From Eubacterium sp. (lineage in GTDB: Bacteria; Bacillota; Clostridia; Lachnospirales; Lachnospiraceae), in assembly GCA_003486385.1 (NCBI GenBank), contig DNFT01000042.1:4314-42896 (forward strand): DNA of 38,583 nucleotides, in the 5' to 3' direction. Below are positions 1 to 7,397 of this stretch, piece by piece. Both the position numbers and the translations under genes were made by a program. The number at the start of each line of letters is the position of its first letter. Position 1 is the stretch's first letter. The notes beneath the pieces were generated by a model. The model ran no database searches. It was not told the DNA's origin and worked only from the letters and a program-made list of their open reading frames with translations.

Positions 1-140
1 CGAAGCAAGATGTTCTAAGAACTCTGATAAAGGTCTTTCTATACGTTAGCCACCGAAGCCGGCATACATCCGTGTATGCATTGCTTCTAAAGCAGCCTCC
101 GTGCTGCTTTTGGCTAGGTGTGGAACAGGGCAACATCATG
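1..140 (+). ncRNA. ssrS: Structured RNA, probable 6S RNA (5' end possibly cut by window edge)
   Basis: No ORF is visible, but the segment folds well. GATGTT (9-14) can pair with AACATC (132-137), closing the element. Inside it TTAGCC pairs with GGCTA near 115, GCATACA-TCCG-TGTATGC forms a perfect 7-bp hairpin (61-78), and AAAGCAGC/GCTGCTTT forms an 8-bp hairpin. The terminal GATGTTC...GGCAACATC arrangement resembles the closing stem of E. coli and Bacillus 6S RNA, which binds sigma-70-type holoenzyme as a promoter mimic. The 6S identity is inferred from architecture, not from an alignment. RNase P, tmRNA and SRP RNA signatures were looked for and not found. Confidence 0.45.
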
Positions 141-259
141 GAAAATGGTATTATATAAAAATTAAGAAGTTATAAGAAGTATGCAGCTATCTAATAGCGT
201 TATAAATAAATGCATATTAAAAAATAAAAAGATAAATAAAAAGAAAGAGGTAAAGGAAT

Positions 260-508
260 ATGGAAAAGATTACAGTTGGTGTTGATGGAATGATGTGTGG
301 CCACTGCGAGGCACATGTGAATGATGCGGTCAGAAACGCACTCAAGGTTAAGAAGGTTACCTCCTCACATTCTAAGAAGGAGACGGTTATAATTGCTGAG
401 GAGGGACTTACGGATGAACAGATTAAGTCGGTTATCGACGCAACAGGTTACACTGTAACGGGAATAAGCAGAGAGCCTTACGCTAAGAAGGGACTATTTG
501 GATTCTAG
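260..508 (+). CDS. Heavy-metal-associated (HMA) domain protein, CopZ-like metal chaperone
   Basis: This 82-residue protein is a single HMA (ferredoxin-like) domain. It carries the metal site GMMCGHC near residues 10-16, which matches the family MxCxxC motif whose two cysteines bind Cu(I) or a similar soft metal. Such proteins hand metal to a P-type ATPase or act as copper buffers in the cytosol. The tail (about residues 70-82, ending in GLFGF) lies beyond the domain. An AGAGG Shine-Dalgarno sits nine bases before the ATG. No copper ATPase or CsoR/CopY gene is adjacent, so the metal and partner are unknown. A bidirectional terminator follows directly. Confidence 0.85.
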   Translation: MEKITVGVDGMMCGHCEAHVNDAVRNALKVKKVTSSHSKKETVIIAEEGLTDEQIKSVIDATGYTVTGISREPYAKKGLFGF

Positions 509-525
509 GAGAATAAGCCAAGCAA

Positions 526-566
526 AAAAGAGGCTGCCACCTGATTTTTGAGGTGACAGCCTTTTC
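526..566. terminator. Bidirectional Rho-independent terminator
   Basis: AGGCTG-C-CACCT (531-542) pairs with AGGTG-A-CAGCCT (551-562), leaving one internal mismatch and an 8-base loop. An A-run precedes the stem and a short T-run follows it. It sits between the HMA gene and the convergent membrane protein gene, so it can serve both strands. Confidence 0.85.
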
Positions 567-598
567 AGCATTAAAATGCAGATGTTTTTAACTTAAAA

Positions 599-898
599 TT
601 ATTTGATGCTCTTTTCATTGATGATTGTAAAAACAATTATGGCAGCCGTAAGCAGCAGGAGCATCACTGTGAAAGTGGTTTTGCCGATGCTTTTGGACAG
701 CGCACAAATGATAATCAGCAGTATGCCTGATATGAGGCGGATGAGCCCGTTGCGCCTTCTGTAGCGGAGGACATAGTAATAGCTCTTGTATGTCCCGGGT
801 GTGCGCCCATGACCGAGCAGGTTGGCGACGCCGAAAATTATTAATATAATGCCGAGGATATACAGGTCACTGATTGAGTGATAATAATATCCGTACAT
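599..898 (-). CDS. Small membrane protein, function unknown
   Basis: This is a 99-residue protein if it starts at the ATG at 898, whose first base overlaps the TAA of the upstream methyltransferase (TAATG). GGAG lies six bases before that ATG, so translational coupling is likely. An upstream in-frame start at 928 would lie deep inside the neighbour and lacks a good ribosome site. Three hydrophobic stretches are visible (about residues 10-28, 50-68 and 72-90), with a basic loop (YYVLRYRRRNGLIR) between the first and second. I recognise no family. Co-transcription with an RNA or protein methyltransferase is the only functional hint. Confidence 0.6.
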   Translation of the reverse strand: MYGYYYHSISDLYILGIILIIFGVANLLGHGRTPGTYKSYYYVLRYRRRNGLIRLISGILLIIICALSKSIGKTTFTVMLLLLTAAIIVFTIINEKSIK

Positions 899-1779
899 TA
901 TCTGCTCCATCTTCCGCTGGCTCCACAAGGAAGCACAAGTCCGTTTCCGGATACCGGAAGACCAAGCTCTCCTGATTCAACGCTTCCGCCATGCTTTGGA
1001 ATGATGGCTGTAGAAATCATGTAGGTGAGTACAGATGGTGCGAGACCTGTTGTGTAGGAATTGATGAGGAAGAACAGCGGGTCATCGCTTAAAAGCTGTT
1101 CTGTCTGCTGTATGAATGGATATATCGAATCCTCAATCTTCCATATCTCACCCTTAGGACCTCTTCCGTAGGAAGGTGGGTCCATTATTATGCCATCGTA
1201 TTTATTCCCGCGTCTTATCTCACGCTCGACAAATTTTCCACAGTCATCGACAAGCCAGCGGATAGGTGCGTCACCCAGTCCGGAGGATACGGCATTTTCC
1301 TTTGCCCAGCTTACCATGCCCTTGGCGGCATCAACATGGGTTACCTTCGCACCTGCTGAGGCAGCGGCGAGAGTAGCACCACCGGTGTAGGCAAAGAGGT
1401 TGAGAACCTTGATTTCACGGCCCGAGGAAACAGCGTCCTTTATTTTCTTTCCGAACCAGTCCCAGTTAGAAGCCTGCTCAGGGAAAAGCCCCGTGTGCTT
1501 GAATGAGAACGGCTTGAGGTTGAAGGTGAGCTTGCCGCCGACACCTTCATAATCGATCGACCACTGTTCGGGTAAATCAAAAAATTCCCACTCACCGCCA
1601 CCCTTGCTGCTTCTGTGATAGTGGCCGTTCATATTCTTCCAGCCGCGCGCCTTCTTAGGAGTGTTCCATATTACCTGTGGGTCAGGGCGGACAAGGGTGT
1701 AATTTCCCCAGCGTTCAAGCTTTTCCCCTGATGAGGTATCCATAACCTCATAATCTTTCCATCTATCTGCAATCCACAT
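898..1779 (-). CDS. Class I SAM-dependent methyltransferase, RlmI/RlmK-like
   Basis: This 293-residue protein has a Rossmann methyltransferase core. The SAM-binding motif I is LNLFAYTGGATLAAASAGA (about residues 126-144), followed by the acidic motif II THVDAAKGMV. The catalytic-type motif IV DPPSYGRGPKGEIWK lies near residues 200-214. The NLFAYTG plus DPPSYGRG combination is typical of the COG1092 group of 23S rRNA methyltransferases. The N-terminal PUA domain of RlmI is absent, so the substrate is uncertain. The ATG at 1779 has AAAGGA upstream and a consensus minus-strand promoter about 40 bases further up. The gene ends overlapping the small membrane protein gene. Confidence 0.85.
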   Translation of the reverse strand: MWIADRWKDYEVMDTSSGEKLERWGNYTLVRPDPQVIWNTPKKARGWKNMNGHYHRSSKGGGEWEFFDLPEQWSIDYEGVGGKLTFNLKPFSFKHTGLFPEQASNWDWFGKKIKDAVSSGREIKVLNLFAYTGGATLAAASAGAKVTHVDAAKGMVSWAKENAVSSGLGDAPIRWLVDDCGKFVEREIRRGNKYDGIIMDPPSYGRGPKGEIWKIEDSIYPFIQQTEQLLSDDPLFFLINSYTTGLAPSVLTYMISTAIIPKHGGSVESGELGLPVSGNGLVLPCGASGRWSR

Positions 1780-1817
1780 ATTTTAATCCTTTCCGTAAGA
1801 TGTGTTATTATTTACAT

Positions 1818-1846
1818 ATTATATACTATGATTGAATTAGTGGCAA
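1818..1846 (-). promoter_or_regulatory. Sigma-A promoter for the methyltransferase operon
   Basis: On the minus strand TTGCCA (1841-1846) and TATAAT (1818-1823) are separated by exactly 17 bases. They lie about 40 bases before the methyltransferase start, with no competing gene between. Confidence 0.75.
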
Positions 1847-1921
1847 GCCATCATTGGCAATATGGAAGGGGGAGGCGTTATTATATATAGGAAGAAACTA
1901 ATAAAATTATGCGGAATCTAG

Positions 1922-1950
1922 TTGCATTTTTGCTTTTAATATGCTATGAT
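1922..1950 (+). promoter_or_regulatory. Distal sigma-A promoter of the S10 operon
   Basis: TTGCAT (1922-1927), a 17-base spacer and TATGAT (1945-1950). It points toward rpsJ about 385 bases downstream. A second promoter lies about 100 bases closer. Confidence 0.65.
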
Positions 1951-2026
1951 ACACATGGCACCGTTGTAAGAAAATCAATTGATATAACCAAGCCGCAAAA
2001 ATATTTTAAAAAATTTTAAAAAGTAC

Positions 2027-2055
2027 TTGCATTTTCCTAAAATATATAGTAACAT
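2027..2055 (+). promoter_or_regulatory. Proximal sigma-A promoter of the S10 operon
   Basis: TTGCAT (2027-2032), a 17-base spacer and TAACAT (2050-2055) follow an A/T-rich stretch of UP-element character. Initiation just downstream, near 2060, would give a leader of roughly 270 bases before the rpsJ start. Confidence 0.7.
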
Positions 2056-2147
2056 ATCATTTGCTGTGACATTGATAGCGTAGAAGCGTGAGGTTGCTGC
2101 ATTGATTGCAGGTGTTCCGTGGAGCGAATGTCAAGTTAGGAAACTGG

Positions 2148-2298
2148 CGACAAGTCACTGTACAAGTTAAGAATCTGTCGAGCGAAAGCTTTGAAGACAG
2201 AGAGAAACGCGAAGAAGCTTACTGCACGAAAAGTATGCACATTTGTGTGCGAATGAGCAGAGGATACGCGCGGGCATGTGTACAGTCACCACTTGTCG
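2148..2298 (+). promoter_or_regulatory. Large structured 5' leader of the S10 operon
   Basis: CGACAAGT (2148-2155) pairs perfectly with ACTTGTCG (2291-2298), and ACTGTACA (2157-2164) pairs perfectly with TGTACAGT (2279-2286). This gives a 16-bp closing helix with a small internal loop. Within it, CTGTC (2175-2179) pairs with GACAG (2196-2200) around AGC-GAAA-GCT, a GNRA-capped hairpin. GCACA/TGTGC and CTGC/GCAG stems occupy 2222-2260. The element ends about 20 bases before the rpsJ AGGAGG. An autoregulatory site for an operon-encoded ribosomal protein is the natural inference, but the ligand is unknown. Confidence 0.7.
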
Positions 2299-2335
2299 TA
2301 CTGATTTATAGTGCGAAAAGGAGGCGGCTTTTTTT

Positions 2336-2647
2336 ATGGCAAGTCAAGTAATGAGAATCACATTGAAGGCTTACGATCATCAGTTAGTTGATCAGTCAGC
2401 CAAGAAGATTATCGAGAGTGCTAAGAAGACAGGGGCTCAGGTGAGCGGACCGGTACCTCTTCCTACTAAGAAGGAAGTTGTTACAATTCTTAGAGCTGTT
2501 CACAAGTACAAGGATTCCAGAGAGCAGTTCGAGCAGAGAACTCATAAGAGACTCATCGATATCATTACTCCATCACAGAAGACTGTTGAAGCATTATCTC
2601 GTTTAGAGATGCCAGCAGGTGTGCAGATTGACATCAAGATGAAATAA
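2336..2647 (+). CDS. rpsJ: 30S ribosomal protein S10
   Basis: S10 sits in the 30S head near the tRNA A site and also acts as NusE in transcription antitermination. The 103-residue product has the family opening (MRITLKAYDHQLVD), the SGPVPLPTKKEV loop and the THKRLIDI region, at the usual length. AAAGGAGG lies about 11 bases upstream of the ATG. It is the first gene of the operon and follows the long paired leader. A gap of 148 bases separates it from rplC, unusually long for this operon. Confidence 0.98.
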   Translation: MASQVMRITLKAYDHQLVDQSAKKIIESAKKTGAQVSGPVPLPTKKEVVTILRAVHKYKDSREQFEQRTHKRLIDIITPSQKTVEALSRLEMPAGVQIDIKMK

Positions 2648-2747
2648 TTGGATGTCAGCAAGAATTAATTAAGAAGTCCTGAAGGGTTTAATATAGAAGC
2701 AACACATTTTACCGAATTTGTTCCACTTATATTGACTGTTCTAGGAT

Positions 2748-2767
2748 GACCCCGGAATATTGGGGTC
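2748..2767 (+). other. Hairpin in the rpsJ-rplC gap
   Basis: GACCCC (2748-2753) and GGGGTC (2762-2767) form a 6-bp GC-rich stem with an 8-base loop, 28 bases before the rplC start. No T-run follows, so it is not a terminator. It may be an mRNA processing or translational control element. Confidence 0.4.
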
Positions 2768-2795
2768 CGCTGTAGATTAAACAGGAGGTAAAACA

Positions 2796-3479
2796 ATGAA
2801 GAAAGCTATTTTAGCAACAAAGGTTGGAATGACACAGATTTTCAACGAAGACGGAGTTCTCACTCCGGTAACTGTTCTTCAGGCTGGTCCTTGTGTAGTA
2901 ACACAGGTTAAGACAGTTGAGAATGACGGTTACGCAGCAGTACAGGTTGGTTTTGTTGATGCTAAGGAAAAGGTTGTAGCAAAAGACAAGAGCGGCAAGA
3001 AAGAAATCAGAAACAGACATGGTGTTAACAAGGCTTTAAAGGGTCACTTTGAGAAGGCCGGCGTTACAAGCAAGAAGTATGTTAAGGAGTTCCGTTTTGA
3101 GAACGCTGCTGATTATTCTGTAAAGGATGAGATTAAGGCAGACATCTTCGCAGCAGGTGACAAGGTTGACGCAACAGCAATTTCCAAGGGAAAGGGCTTC
3201 CAGGGCGCAATCAAGAGATTAGGCCAGTCCAGAGGACCTATGGCACACGGCTCTAAGTTCCACAGACATCAGGGTTCTAACGGCTCTGCAACTACTCCGG
3301 GTAGAGTATTCAAGGGCAAGGGAATGCCAGGTCATATGGGAAATAAGAAGATCACGATTCAGAACCTTGAGGTTGTTAAGGTTGATGCTGAGAACAACTT
3401 AATCTTAGTTAAGGGTGCTGTACCGGGACCAAAGAAGTCTCTTGTAACTATCAAAGAGACAGTAAAATTTGAGAAGTAG
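2796..3479 (+). CDS. rplC: 50S ribosomal protein L3
   Basis: L3 is an early assembly protein of the 50S subunit whose long finger reaches the peptidyl transferase centre. At 227 residues the protein is somewhat longer than E. coli L3 (209). The extra length is mostly a lysine-rich stretch around residues 57-90. The finger motif GSKFHRHQGSNGSATTPGRV is present near residues 150-170, followed by KGKGMPGHMG. An ACAGGAGG Shine-Dalgarno lies eight bases before the ATG. It is the second gene of the S10 operon and is followed by rplD after 27 bases. Confidence 0.98.
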   Translation: MKKAILATKVGMTQIFNEDGVLTPVTVLQAGPCVVTQVKTVENDGYAAVQVGFVDAKEKVVAKDKSGKKEIRNRHGVNKALKGHFEKAGVTSKKYVKEFRFENAADYSVKDEIKADIFAAGDKVDATAISKGKGFQGAIKRLGQSRGPMAHGSKFHRHQGSNGSATTPGRVFKGKGMPGHMGNKKITIQNLEVVKVDAENNLILVKGAVPGPKKSLVTIKETVKFEK

Positions 3480-3506
3480 TGCTGTTAAGGAAGGAGGAAC
3501 ACACAG

Positions 3507-4127
3507 ATGGCAAACGTATCTGTTTATAATATTGAAGGCAAAGAAGTTGGCACAATAGAGCTTAACGATGCTGTATTCGGTGTAGAAGTTAATGAGCACT
3601 TAGTACACATGGCAGTTGTGAGCCAGCTTGCAAATAACCGTCAGGGAACACAGAGTGCTAAGACTCGTGCAGAGGTTCGCGGCGGCGGAAGAAAGCCATG
3701 GAAGCAGAAGGGAACAGGTCATGCAAGACAGGGTTCCATCAGAGCTCCACAGTGGAAGGGCGGCGGCGTTGTATTCGCTCCGAAGCCAAGAGATTACTCT
3801 TTCAAGATGAACAAGAAAGAGAAGAGAGCAGCTTTATTATCAGCTCTTACATCAAGAGTAGAGGATAAGAAGTTCATCGTAGTTGAGGGTCTTACTTTCA
3901 ACGATATCAAGACAAAGAATATGGTAAATGTTCTTAACAACTTAAAGGTTGCTAAGGCATTAGTAGTAACAGCAAATGACGACAAGAATGTAATTCTTTC
4001 CGCAAGAAACATTCAGGACGTTAAGACAGCAACAGCTGATACAATCAACGTATATGACATCCTTAAGTATGATACAATGGTTGTTTCCAAGGAAGCTGTT
4101 GGAACAATCCAGGAGGTGTATGCATAA
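3507..4127 (+). CDS. rplD: 50S ribosomal protein L4
   Basis: L4 lines the polypeptide exit tunnel and in E. coli is the autoregulator of the S10 operon. The 206-residue product contains the tunnel loop GGGRKPWKQKGTGHARQGS (about residues 54-72), where macrolide-resistance changes are known in other species. The sequence here is the normal one. AAGGAGG lies upstream of the ATG. The stop codon overlaps the rplW start (TAATG), giving tight coupling. If the rpsJ leader is autoregulatory, L4 is a candidate ligand by analogy only. Confidence 0.98.
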   Translation: MANVSVYNIEGKEVGTIELNDAVFGVEVNEHLVHMAVVSQLANNRQGTQSAKTRAEVRGGGRKPWKQKGTGHARQGSIRAPQWKGGGVVFAPKPRDYSFKMNKKEKRAALLSALTSRVEDKKFIVVEGLTFNDIKTKNMVNVLNNLKVAKALVVTANDDKNVILSARNIQDVKTATADTINVYDILKYDTMVVSKEAVGTIQEVYA

Positions 4128-4426
4128 TGGCAAGCTTAATGTATTATGACGTAATTTTAAAGCCGGTTGTTACTGAGAAGAGCATGGCTGACATGGCTGC
4201 AAAGAAGTATACATTCCTTGTTCATCCTGATGCTAACAAGACTCAGATCAAGGAAGCTGTTGAGAAGATGTTCGCAGGTACTAAGGTTGCAGGCGTTAAC
4301 ACAATGAACCTCGATGGCAAGACCCGCAGAAGAGGAATGACATACGGCAAGACAGCAAAGAAGAAGAAGGCAATTGTTCAGCTTACAGCTGACAGCGCTG
4401 ATATCGAGATTTTCGCTGGTCTTTAA
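4127..4426 (+). CDS. rplW: 50S ribosomal protein L23
   Basis: L23 sits at the mouth of the exit tunnel and is the docking site for trigger factor and SRP. The 99-residue protein has the expected VILKPVVTEKSM start and the basic DGKTRRRGMTYGKTAKKKKA extension. The ATG shares its first base with the rplD stop. The AGGAGG just upstream lies within the rplD C-terminal codons. A gap of 89 bases with two small hairpins follows before rplB. Confidence 0.98.
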   Translation: MASLMYYDVILKPVVTEKSMADMAAKKYTFLVHPDANKTQIKEAVEKMFAGTKVAGVNTMNLDGKTRRRGMTYGKTAKKKKAIVQLTADSADIEIFAGL

Positions 4427-4431
4427 TAAAT

Positions 4432-4478
4432 AGAACCACAGGGTTCTGATTCAACAAATATAGGCTCCGACCGGGCCT
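4432..4478 (+). other. Tandem hairpins between rplW and rplB
   Basis: AGAACC (4432-4437) pairs with GGTTCT (4442-4447) around a 4-base loop. AGGCTC (4462-4467) pairs with GGGCCT (4473-4478) with one wobble. Neither has a T-tract. Both precede the AAAGGAG of rplB. Confidence 0.4.
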
Positions 4479-4515
4479 GATAACATGTGACAGATAGTCG
4501 AAAGGAGAGAATATA

Positions 4516-5358
4516 ATGGGAATCAAATCATATAACCCATATACACCTTCTAGAAGAAACATGACTGGTTCTGATTTCTCTGAGATCACAAAGAGCACTC
4601 CTGAGAAGTCATTATTAGTTTCATTTCAGAAGAACGCTGGTCGTAACAACCAGGGTAAGATTACTGTAAGACACCGCGGCGGTGGAAACAGAAAGAAATA
4701 TAGAGTAATAGATTTTAAGAGAAATAAGGATGGCATCCCAGCTAAGGTTCTTGGTATTGAGTACGATCCAAACAGAACAGCTAACATCGCACTTATCGCT
4801 TACGCTGATGGTGAGAAGGCATATATCCTTGCTCCAGCTGGTTTAACAGATGGAATGACAGTTATGAACGGTGCAGGCGCAGAGGTCAGAGTAGGTAACT
4901 GCTTACCACTTTCTGAGATTCCTGTAGGTACTGAGGTACACAACATTGAGTTATATCCTGGTAAGGGTGGACAGCTCGTTCGTGCAGCCGGTAACTCAGC
5001 ACAGCTCATGGCTAAGGAAGGCAAGTATGCAACACTCAGACTTCCATCAGGCGAAATGAGAATGGTTCCTATCATCTGCCGTGCTACAATCGGTACACTT
5101 GGCAATGGTGACCACAGCCTCATCAACTTAGGTAAGGCTGGACGTAAGAGACATATGGGTATCCGCCCAACTGTTCGTGGTTCCGTAATGAACCCTAATG
5201 ACCATCCACACGGTGGTGGTGAAGGTAAGACTGGTATTGGTCGTCCAGGTCCTGTAACACCATGGGGCAAGCCGGCACTCGGTCTCAAGACCAGAAAGAA
5301 CAACAAGCAGTCTAACAAGCTTATCGTAAGAAGAAGAGACGGTAAGAACTTTAAATAA
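4516..5358 (+). CDS. rplB: 50S ribosomal protein L2
   Basis: L2 is a primary 23S-binding protein needed for subunit joining and peptidyl transferase activity. The protein is 280 residues. It has the conserved histidine-containing NPNDHPHGGGEGKTGIG loop (about residues 225-241) and the C-terminal PVTPWGKPALGLKTR segment. The N-terminal MGIKSYNPYTPSRRNMT is canonical, which supports the ATG at 4516 with AAAGGAG upstream. Confidence 0.98.
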   Translation: MGIKSYNPYTPSRRNMTGSDFSEITKSTPEKSLLVSFQKNAGRNNQGKITVRHRGGGNRKKYRVIDFKRNKDGIPAKVLGIEYDPNRTANIALIAYADGEKAYILAPAGLTDGMTVMNGAGAEVRVGNCLPLSEIPVGTEVHNIELYPGKGGQLVRAAGNSAQLMAKEGKYATLRLPSGEMRMVPIICRATIGTLGNGDHSLINLGKAGRKRHMGIRPTVRGSVMNPNDHPHGGGEGKTGIGRPGPVTPWGKPALGLKTRKNNKQSNKLIVRRRDGKNFK

Positions 5359-5375
5359 TAGGAGGTAATGAACCA

Positions 5376-5657
5376 ATGGCTCGTTCACTTAAAAAAGGAC
5401 CATTTGCAGACGAGAGCTTACTTAAGAAAGTAGCTGCTATGAACGAATCCGGACAGAAGTCAGTAATTAAGACTTGGTCACGCCGTTCTACAATTTTCCC
5501 TCAGATGGTTGGACATACAATCGCAGTTCATGATGGCAGAAAGCATGTTCCTGTATATGTTACAGAGGATATGGTAGGACACAAGCTTGGCGAATTCGTT
5601 GCCACAAGAACTTTTAGAGGACATGGAAAAGACGAGAAGAAGACAAAGTCTCGTTAG
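5376..5657 (+). CDS. rpsS: 30S ribosomal protein S19
   Basis: S19 sits in the 30S head and contacts S13 and the A-site tRNA region. The 93-residue sequence begins MARSLKKGPF and contains WSRRSTIFPQMVGHTIAVHDG and the GEFVATRTFRGH motif, all diagnostic. An AGGAGG lies upstream of the ATG. It is flanked by rplB (17-base gap) and rplV (29-base gap). Confidence 0.98.
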   Translation: MARSLKKGPFADESLLKKVAAMNESGQKSVIKTWSRRSTIFPQMVGHTIAVHDGRKHVPVYVTEDMVGHKLGEFVATRTFRGHGKDEKKTKSR

Positions 5658-5686
5658 TTCGTACAATTTGAAAGGAGGTTTAATCC

Positions 5687-6073
5687 ATGGCAAAGGGACA
5701 TAGATCTAAAATTAAGAGAGAGAGAAATGCCGTTAAGGATACAAGACCATCTGCTAAGTTATCTTACGCAAGAGTTTCTGTACAGAAGGCATGTTTCGTA
5801 TTAGATGCTATCAGAGGTAAGGATGTTACAACAGCTCTTGCTATCGTAACTTACAACCCAAGATACGCTTCCACACTTATAGAGAAGTTATTAAAGTCAG
5901 CTATTGCCAATGCTGAGAACAACAATGGTATGAAGGCTGAGAACCTTTATGTTGAGGAGTGCTACGCAGGCAGCGCCCCAATCATGAAGAGAGTTAAACC
6001 TAGAGCACAGGGTAGAGCTTACAGAATCGAGAAGAGAATGAGCAATATCACTATCGTGCTTAATGAGAGATAA
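5687..6073 (+). CDS. rplV: 50S ribosomal protein L22
   Basis: L22 forms, with L4, the constriction of the exit tunnel. The 128-residue protein has the alpha/beta core (SYARVSVQKACFVLDAIRGK) and the beta-hairpin ending in KRVKPRAQGRAYRIEKR. The ATG is preceded by AAAGGAGG. It ends 10 bases before the preferred rpsC start. Confidence 0.98.
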   Translation: MAKGHRSKIKRERNAVKDTRPSAKLSYARVSVQKACFVLDAIRGKDVTTALAIVTYNPRYASTLIEKLLKSAIANAENNNGMKAENLYVEECYAGSAPIMKRVKPRAQGRAYRIEKRMSNITIVLNER

Positions 6074-6083
6074 GGAGGACATT

Positions 6084-6740
6084 ATGGGACAGAAAGTTAA
6101 TCCTCATGGCATAAGAGTCGGCGTTATAAAAGACTGGGATTCCAAGTGGTACGCAGAAGCTGATTTCGCTGATAATCTTGTAGAAGATTACAACATCAGA
6201 AAGTTTCTTAAGAAGAAGTTATACAGTGCCGGAATCGCTAAGATTGAGATAGAGAGAGCTTCCGACAAGGTTAAGGTTATCATCCACACAGCTAAGCCTG
6301 GTGTCGTTATCGGTAAGGGCGGTGCTGATGTTGATGCACTCAGAGTTGAGACTCAGAAGCTTACAAACAAGAAGTTATCATTAGATATTAAGGAAATCAA
6401 GAGACCGGACAGAGATGCTCAGCTTGTAGCAGAGAACATCGCACTCCAGCTTGAGAACCGTGTATCTTTCAGAAGAGCAATGAAGTCTGTAATGTCCAGA
6501 ACAATGAAGTCTGGCGTTAAGGGTATCAAGACAATGTGCGCAGGACGTCTTGGTGGAGCTGATATGGCTCGTTCAGAATTCTACACAGAAGGCACAATAC
6601 CTCTTCAGACATTACGTGCAGATATCGACTATGGTTTTGCTGAGGCAGACACCACATACGGTAAGATCGGCGTTAAGGTTTGGATCTACAAGGGTGATGT
6701 GCTTCCAACAAAGGCAGTTAAGGAAGGGAGCGAAGCATAA
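6084..6740 (+). CDS. rpsC: 30S ribosomal protein S3
   Basis: S3 lies at the mRNA entry channel and contributes to helicase activity. The 218-residue product begins MGQKVNPHGIRVGV. It has the KH-domain loop GVVIGKGGADVDAL near residues 74-87 and the C-terminal GRLGGADMARSE segment. I chose the ATG at 6084 because TAAGGAGG sits directly before it. An in-frame ATG at 6063 lies inside rplV and gives a non-family N-terminus. The stop overlaps rplP (TAATG). Confidence 0.98.
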   Translation: MGQKVNPHGIRVGVIKDWDSKWYAEADFADNLVEDYNIRKFLKKKLYSAGIAKIEIERASDKVKVIIHTAKPGVVIGKGGADVDALRVETQKLTNKKLSLDIKEIKRPDRDAQLVAENIALQLENRVSFRRAMKSVMSRTMKSGVKGIKTMCAGRLGGADMARSEFYTEGTIPLQTLRADIDYGFAEADTTYGKIGVKVWIYKGDVLPTKAVKEGSEA

Positions 6741-7177
6741 TGTTATTACCTAAGAGAGTTAAACATCGTAAGCAGTTCCGTGGTTCTATGGCAGGTAAGG
6801 CTACTCGTGGAAACAAGATTCTCCAGGGTGAGTACGGCATCGTAGCAATGGAGCCAGCATGGATCAGTTCAAGACAGATTGAAGCAGCCCGTATCGCCAT
6901 GACACGTTACATCAAGCGTGGTGGTAAGGTATGGATTAATATATTCCCTGATCATCCATTTACTCAGAAGCCTCTTGGTGTTCGTATGGGTAAAGGAAAA
7001 GGTAATGTAGAGTATTGGGTAGCAGTAGTTAAGCCAGGACGTGTAATGTTCGAGATCTCAGGTGTATCTGATGAGGTTGCCAGAGAAGCATTACGTCTTG
7101 CAATGCACAAGCTTCCGTTAAAGTGTAAGATAGCTTCACGTGCGGATTTAGAAGGCGGTGACAACAGTGAAAATTAA
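6740..7177 (+). CDS. rplP: 50S ribosomal protein L16
   Basis: L16 helps form the A-site side of the 50S subunit. The 145-residue protein starts with the canonical MLLPKRVKHRKQFRG. It contains GKGKGNVEYWVAVVKPGRVMFE and ALRLAMHKLPLKCK. The ATG shares a base with the rpsC stop, and AAGGGAG lies just upstream. Its last codons contain the GTG start of rpmC, so the two genes overlap by 11 bases. Confidence 0.98.
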   Translation: MLLPKRVKHRKQFRGSMAGKATRGNKILQGEYGIVAMEPAWISSRQIEAARIAMTRYIKRGGKVWINIFPDHPFTQKPLGVRMGKGKGNVEYWVAVVKPGRVMFEISGVSDEVAREALRLAMHKLPLKCKIASRADLEGGDNSEN

Positions 7178-7376
7178 TAAGTATGTAGAAGATTTAAGAG
7201 CAAAATCAGCTACAGAATTAAATGAAGAATTAGTAGCTGCTAAGAAAGAACTTTTCAATTTAAGATTCCAGAACGCAACTAATCAGTTAGATAACACAAG
7301 CAGAATCAAGGATGTTAGAAAGAATATCGCAAGAATTCAGACTATCATTGCTGAAAAAGTTAATGCTGCTGAGTAA
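7167..7376 (+). CDS. rpmC: 50S ribosomal protein L29
   Basis: L29 is a small helical protein near the exit tunnel that supports L23. I place the start at the GTG at 7167 (MKINKYVEDLRAKS, 69 residues), which matches the family opening and has AAGGCGGTGA about five bases upstream. An in-frame GTG at 7158 has no room for a ribosome site. The signature FNLRFQNATNQLDNTSRIKD is present. The gene overlaps the end of rplP. Confidence 0.95.
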   Translation: MKINKYVEDLRAKSATELNEELVAAKKELFNLRFQNATNQLDNTSRIKDVRKNIARIQTIIAEKVNAAE

Positions 7377-7397
7377 TCCTAGAAGGGAGGAACTGTT

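Noticed and set aside
1..140. RNase P RNA, tmRNA or SRP RNA
   Set aside because: None of the conserved cores of these RNAs (such as the GAGGAAAGTCC block of RNase P or the terminal T-loop of tmRNA) is present.
2106..2351. 81-codon open frame across the S10 leader
   Set aside because: It overlaps the paired leader and the rpsJ start, has no Shine-Dalgarno and an unconvincing composition.
4800..5318. 172-codon open frame on the minus strand opposite rplB
   Set aside because: It lies wholly antisense to a certain ribosomal gene, has a low-complexity proline-rich translation and no ribosome site.
6063..6083. Upstream in-frame ATG for rpsC
   Set aside because: It lies within rplV and would place the strong TAAGGAGG inside the coding region.
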